Shown one piece after another: positions 6,181 through 9,416 of a DNA stretch of 9,416 bases. The position numbers and the translations under genes were made by a program. The stretch is from assembly GCA_002316585.1 (NCBI GenBank), contig DCDU01000231.1:8097-17512 (forward strand). The letters are read 5' to 3'. The DNA is from Firmicutes bacterium UBA1047 (GTDB lineage: Bacteria; Bacillota; Clostridia; Tissierellales; Sedimentibacteraceae). The notes below the pieces were generated by a model. It did no database searches. It saw nothing but the letters and a program-made list of their open reading frames with translations, and was not told where the DNA came from. Numbering within the stretch: position 1 is the first letter of the stretch; each line of letters starts with the position of its first letter.

Positions 6181-6200
6181 AATATTGAAATAAAATGTCA
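6153..6200. promoter_or_regulatory. Double operator: 15-bp inverted repeat of MurR/RpiR-like half-sites
   Basis: GACATTTTATTTCAA (6154-6168) and TTGAAATAAAATGTC (6185-6199) are perfect reverse complements 16 bp apart. Each arm is also a pseudo-palindrome: TGACAT-TTT-ATTTCA (6153-6167) and TGAAAT-AAA-ATGTCA (6186-6200), with one departure from TGAAAT-N3-ATTTCA. The centres are 33 bp apart, about three helical turns. Paired inverted repeats at the murQ promoter are the known target arrangement for E. coli MurR, an RpiR-family repressor responding to MurNAc-6-phosphate, which is the product of the kinase encoded next. No regulator gene is in the window. The repeat could instead act as an RNA hairpin, but part of it lies upstream of the start point. 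Confidence 0.6.
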
Positions 6201-6220
6201 TATTTATTTGAGGTGTTAAG

Positions 6221-7399
6221 ATGATAGATATTTTAAATAAGGTTCTCAATAAAAGGAAGAAATTGGCGATAGGGCTTATGTCAGGTACATCTGCCGACGG
6301 AATTGATGCTTGTTTAATTGAAATAGAAGGTAATTATACAGACACTAAAATTAAATTAATTGACTTTATAACATTGAATTATACAAGCAAAGAAAAGGAA
6401 AGAATATTAAAACTATGCGATGTAAACACTTCAACGGTAAGTGAAATATGTTATATGAATAAATACCTTGGCGACAAGATGGGGCAAGCCGCTTTAAAAG
6501 TGTGCAAAAAGGCTGATATAAATATTAAAAATGTGGATTATATAAGCTCTCACGGGCAAACGATTTATCATATGCCTGATGAGCAAAGCACTTTGCAAAT
6601 CGGTGAGCTTGCAAATATAGCAGCATTAACGGGCTGTATAACCGTGGGGGACTTCAGACCCTCCGATATGGCATATGGAGGACAAGGTGCTCCGCTGGTG
6701 CCATATGTTGACTACATATTGTTTTCCGGTGAGGACAAGGGAAGGATATTGCTTAATTTAGGCGGAATTGCCAACATTACGGTTTTAAAGGCGGGCGGAA
6801 AAGAAGAAGATGTTCTTGCCTTTGATACAGGACCTGCCAATGTTTTAATTGATGAAGCTGTAAGGATTACAACTGACGGAAGACAGTCATTTGATGAGGG
6901 AGGAAAAACAGCTCTTAAAGGTAAAATAAACGAACAATGGCTGAATGAAATAATTTCTGAGGACAAATATCTTTTGAAGCCCCCTCCCAAAAGTACGGGC
7001 AGAGAATATTATACGAAAGAATTTGCAATGAATTTGTACGAGCAGGGAATAAAAAAGGGACTTGATAATTTTGATATACTTGCGACAATAACAGCTTATA
7101 CGGCTAAATCCATTAAAAATCAAATTGATGCTTTTGTGCTTGATAAATATAAAATAGATGAGCTGTACGTAAGCGGAGGAGGAGCACATAATCAAATGAT
7201 TATGAAGCTTTTATCCGAGTACATTGAGGCAGATGTCAGAGATGTGGAAAACTTGGAGTTTTCCGGTGATGCCAAAGAGGCAATAGCCTTTGCAATATTA
7301 GGAAATGAGTTTCTTTGCGGCAAAACGAATAACATTCCTAATTCGACCGGCTCAAACAGAAAGGTTATAATGGGAAAATTAGCATTACCAAGTTTATAA
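6221..7399 (+). CDS. anmK: Anhydro-N-acetylmuramic acid kinase
   Basis: This 392-residue cytosolic kinase of the sugar kinase/ASKHA fold hydrolyses the 1,6-anhydro ring and phosphorylates anhydro-MurNAc with ATP, giving MurNAc-6-phosphate for cell-wall recycling. The N-terminal phosphate loop GLMSGTSADGID is at 18-29. SSHGQT (109-114) and VGDFRPSDMAYGGQGAPLVP (142-161) are highly typical of the family. LLNLGGIAN (177-185) and FDTGPANVLID (201-211) follow; D202 is in the position of the catalytic Asp. KPPPKSTGRE (253-261), SGGGAHN (318-324) and the adenosine-binding SGDAKEA (348-354) complete the set, so the protein looks intact and active. The N-terminus is about ten residues longer than in E. 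coli. The start is supported by GAGGTG (6210-6215), 5 nt upstream. MurNAc-6-P etherase (murQ), the expected next enzyme, is not in this window. Confidence 0.96.
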   Translation: MIDILNKVLNKRKKLAIGLMSGTSADGIDACLIEIEGNYTDTKIKLIDFITLNYTSKEKERILKLCDVNTSTVSEICYMNKYLGDKMGQAALKVCKKADINIKNVDYISSHGQTIYHMPDEQSTLQIGELANIAALTGCITVGDFRPSDMAYGGQGAPLVPYVDYILFSGEDKGRILLNLGGIANITVLKAGGKEEDVLAFDTGPANVLIDEAVRITTDGRQSFDEGGKTALKGKINEQWLNEIISEDKYLLKPPPKSTGREYYTKEFAMNLYEQGIKKGLDNFDILATITAYTAKSIKNQIDAFVLDKYKIDELYVSGGGAHNQMIMKLLSEYIEADVRDVENLEFSGDAKEAIAFAILGNEFLCGKTNNIPNSTGSNRKVIMGKLALPSL

Positions 7400-7422
7400 A
7401 AATTTTATGATGGAGATGTTTT

Positions 7423-7923
7423 ATGATTAAGGTGAGGCAGATAAAAGCGGAAGATGCGGAAAAATATATTAAGCTTTACAGCAAGTTAGACGAAGAAACA
7501 AATTTTAGATTATATGAGCCGGGGGAGAGAAAAATTTCTCTTACCGAGCAGGCAGCAGAAATTGAAAATATGATTAATGAGGGTAATTCTGCAATTATCG
7601 TTGCGGAAGACAGGGATGAGTTGGTAGGATACTTAAGTGCCTTCGGAAGAAGCCAAAATAGGGTAAAGCATATAGTGACAATTGGAATAGCTATATTGCA
7701 AAGTCATGTGGGTATGGGAATAGGAACCATGCTTTTTAAAAAATTGGAAGTTTGGGCAAAGGAGCATAATAAGCACAGACTGGAACTTACAGTTATGGAG
7801 AATAATCCTTCCGCTTATGCATTATATCAAAAAATGGGATTTGAAGTTGAAGGGGTGAAGAAGGATTCACTTCTTATAAACGGAGAATATGTTAACGATA
7901 TTTATATGAGTAAATTAATTTAA
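7423..7923 (+). CDS. GNAT-family N-acetyltransferase
   Basis: This 166-residue protein shows the whole GNAT fold. Acetyl-CoA-binding motif A is at about 86-113 (IGIAILQSHVGMGIG, then MLFKKLEVWA). Motif B follows at about 118-145, with LELTVMENNPSAYALYQKMG. It closes with the EVEGVKKDSLLINGEYVNDIYM tail seen in RimL/SpeG-like and ribosomal-protein-type acetyltransferases. The usual Arg/Gln of Q/R-x-x-G-x-G is replaced by Ser at 94, although Q93 is adjacent. The start has GGAG (7412-7415) 7 nt upstream, and the gene lies 23 bp after anmK in the same unit. The substrate is unknown. An amino group on an imported peptide, amino sugar or antibiotic-like compound is possible from context, but nothing in the sequence proves it. 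Confidence 0.9.
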   Translation: MIKVRQIKAEDAEKYIKLYSKLDEETNFRLYEPGERKISLTEQAAEIENMINEGNSAIIVAEDRDELVGYLSAFGRSQNRVKHIVTIGIAILQSHVGMGIGTMLFKKLEVWAKEHNKHRLELTVMENNPSAYALYQKMGFEVEGVKKDSLLINGEYVNDIYMSKLI

Positions 7924-7973
7924 AAGCATGGGGACATACCAAATAAGGTACGGTTCAGAATGGAAAGGAAAAA

Positions 7974-9002
7974 ATGGAGCATTTAATAGATAATATTATA
8001 AACAAATATATGGATGAAAATTATTTTCCATCAGCTGTCTGCAAGATATTCAGTACTGAAAAAGTTTATTATTATAAAGCATTCGGCGATGTTAATGTTG
8101 ACACAATATATGATGTGGCATCTCTGAGTAAAATTATTACTTCAACTGAAATACTCATGCTTATTAACGATGGAAAAATAAATTTAAACGGTAAAATCAG
8201 CAGTTATCTGCCAATTATTAATGAGTTTCAAGTATTGAACGAGAGACTCAAAGACGTTACCGTTGATAAATTATTGACTCATAATTCAGGTTTAATCGAC
8301 TGGTATCCTTTTTATGCGGAGGAAGGAACCATTTTTGAAATTATGGACAAAGTAACCGGCAAGTATGAGAAATTCAGCGGAACGCTTTACAGCGATTTAA
8401 ATTTTATGCTTTTAGCGGAGATCATAAAAAGCGTAACAGGCTTATCATTGGAAGAAAGTCTTGACAAATATATAAAACAACGTCTAAACATTAAAAATAT
8501 ATGCTATTGCCCGTCCGGCAGGTCAAATATTGCACCTACATCCTACGGCAACGGTATAGAGGAAAAAATGTGCAAAGAAAGAAATATTGAATTCAACAAT
8601 TGGAGAAGTCATGATAAGGCATTGACAGGAGAAGTAAATGACGGCAACGCCCACTACTTTTTTAACGGAATATCGGGACATGCGGGAATATTTGCCGATG
8701 TAAATGCATATGCGGATTTATGCCTTTACTATATGACATCAAGGGATGAACTAATTAAGTCATCAATGACGGAACATCGGGAGGGAAGAGGATTGGGCTG
8801 GCAAATATCCGAATCATTTCCTATGGGGTGCGGTCATACAGGATTTACCGGAACAAGTGTGTATATCTGTAAGGATAAAAATATCGCGGCGGTAACATTT
8901 ACAAACAGACTTCATACCAAGAGAGAAGCAAAAGATTTATTTAACTTCAGAAAAGAATTACATAATTGTATTCTTAATATATTAAAAAAGGGAAGGAATT
9001 AA
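7974..9002 (+). CDS. Beta-lactamase-fold serine hydrolase, YfeW/YbbE(AmiE)-like, apparently cytosolic
   Basis: This 342-residue class C beta-lactamase-type (PF00144) protein has the catalytic SLSK at 50-53 in DVASLSKIIT, YSDLNF at 139-144 (Tyr of the YxN motif, with Asp in place of Asn), LLTHNSGL (100-107), and HTGFTG at 288-293 in the KTG position. GEVNDGNAHYFFNGISGHAG (219-238) is characteristic of the YfeW/YbbE branch. E. coli yfeW lies in the murQP operon and B. subtilis ybbE (amiE, a muramyl-L-alanine amidase) in the MurNAc cluster, matching the anmK neighbour here. Unlike secreted members, it has no signal peptide: the N-terminus MEHLIDNIINKYMDEN is charged, so action on imported wall fragments inside the cell is inferred. 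The start follows GGAAAGGA (7962-7969). Alternatives are an esterase or a D-amino-acid peptidase. The stop lies 1 bp before the next start. Confidence 0.88.
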   Translation: MEHLIDNIINKYMDENYFPSAVCKIFSTEKVYYYKAFGDVNVDTIYDVASLSKIITSTEILMLINDGKINLNGKISSYLPIINEFQVLNERLKDVTVDKLLTHNSGLIDWYPFYAEEGTIFEIMDKVTGKYEKFSGTLYSDLNFMLLAEIIKSVTGLSLEESLDKYIKQRLNIKNICYCPSGRSNIAPTSYGNGIEEKMCKERNIEFNNWRSHDKALTGEVNDGNAHYFFNGISGHAGIFADVNAYADLCLYYMTSRDELIKSSMTEHREGRGLGWQISESFPMGCGHTGFTGTSVYICKDKNIAAVTFTNRLHTKREAKDLFNFRKELHNCILNILKKGRN

Positions 9003-9003
9003 A

Positions 9004-9416
9004 ATGAAAGCAAAAAAAGTATTATCATTTATTTCATTATTGCTGGTAATGACTATAGCATTAACAGCATGCGGCGAAAATAAACAATCAGCGCCGGATG
9101 GACAGCCTGAACAATCTGAAGAAACACCCTCTGAAACACCTCAGGAATCACCGGCACAAATTTTAAAGTATGCTACGGAATCTGAGCCTATAGGATTAGA
9201 TCCTCATACAATTACCGCTGCGGCTTCTATAAGAATATTCAGACAAGTTTACAATACCTTAGTGGATGTTGACGATAATATGAATTTCATACCGGAGCTT
9301 GCAGAGTCATGGGAACAGCCTGATGATTTGACTTATATATTCAAATTAAAAGAAGGTGTTAAATTCCACAATGGAAGAGAAATGGTTGCGGAAGATGTTA
9401 AATACAGCTTTGAAAG
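9004..9416 (+). CDS. OppA/DppA-like ABC transporter substrate-binding lipoprotein, N-terminal part
   Basis: The first 137 codons are present and the gene runs off the window. It has a lipoprotein signal: MKAKKV, a hydrophobic core, then lipobox LTAC with Cys at 23. A Ser/Pro/Glu/Gln-rich linker (about 24-53) would tether the protein outside the membrane. The mature domain begins near LKYATESEPIGLDP. LAESWEQPDDLTYIFKLKEG and VKFHNGREMVAEDVKYSFE-type text (to residue 137) is the hallmark of family 5 (peptide/nickel) solute-binding proteins. The start is 1 bp after the previous stop, with GGAAGGA (8991-8997) in the end of that gene as SD, so the two are translationally close and co-transcribed. 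Permease and ATPase genes probably follow. The context favours a peptide or muropeptide ligand; this family also includes opine, nickel and oligosaccharide binders. Confidence 0.93.
   Translation, partial: MKAKKVLSFISLLLVMTIALTACGENKQSAPDGQPEQSEETPSETPQESPAQILKYATESEPIGLDPHTITAAASIRIFRQVYNTLVDVDDNMNFIPELAESWEQPDDLTYIFKLKEGVKFHNGREMVAEDVKYSFE

Noticed and set aside
7937..7950. Small inverted repeat TACC/GGTA between the GNAT and beta-lactamase-like genes
   Set aside because: Only four base pairs with a six-base loop and no T-run; too weak for a terminator or operator.

Overview
The window reads as chromosomal DNA of a low-GC, anaerobic Gram-positive bacterium, most likely a clostridium in the broad sense (Clostridia/Tissierellia). 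The grounds are AT-rich intergenic DNA, purine-rich Shine-Dalgarno sites (for example AAGGAGG and GAGGTG), AGA/ATA/TTA-rich codon use, sigma-A type promoters, and an oxygen-independent, B12-dependent ribonucleotide reductase. The genus cannot be fixed from sequence alone. All recognised genes lie on the + strand.

Region 1 (1-3577) concerns amide hydrolysis and transport. It opens with the C-terminal half of an M20D-type metallo-amidohydrolase. A 471-bp gap follows, holding a degenerate palindromic repeat, a good promoter, and a leader of about 237 nt that can fold into three consecutive stems. Next come a 12-helix membrane protein of unassigned family and, 20 bp downstream, a second, complete M20D amidohydrolase. 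Together they look like an uptake-and-deacylation or dipeptide-cleavage unit for small N-acyl or peptidic compounds. A Rho-independent terminator closes the unit.

Region 2 (3578-6146) is a single-gene unit for an adenosylcobalamin-dependent (class II) ribonucleotide reductase, NrdJ. It carries an N-terminal ATP-cone and all five redox cysteines. Its promoter has a consensus -35 and an extended -10. Two NrdR-box-like sites lie exactly 42 bp apart (four helical turns), the second covering the -10 and the start point. A strong terminator hairpin follows the gene.

Region 3 (6147-9416) looks like a cell-wall (muropeptide) salvage operon. A TTGACA promoter is embedded in a perfect 15-bp inverted repeat, and each arm is itself a pseudo-palindrome resembling MurR/RpiR-type operators. 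The operon encodes AnmK (1,6-anhydro-MurNAc kinase), a GNAT acetyltransferase, a signal-less beta-lactamase-fold hydrolase resembling the YfeW/YbbE(AmiE) type that accompanies MurNAc genes elsewhere, and the start of an OppA/DppA-like peptide-binding lipoprotein cut by the window end. The inferred flow is peptide or muropeptide capture outside, import, removal of peptide or other modification in the cytosol, and phosphorylation of anhydro-MurNAc to MurNAc-6-phosphate.

The least explained and most interesting items are the folded leader before the transporter, the double operator before anmK, the composition of the anmK operon, and an ATP-cone joined to what looks like a monomeric-type class II reductase. 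No RNA genes, CRISPR arrays, insertion sequences or phage genes were seen.
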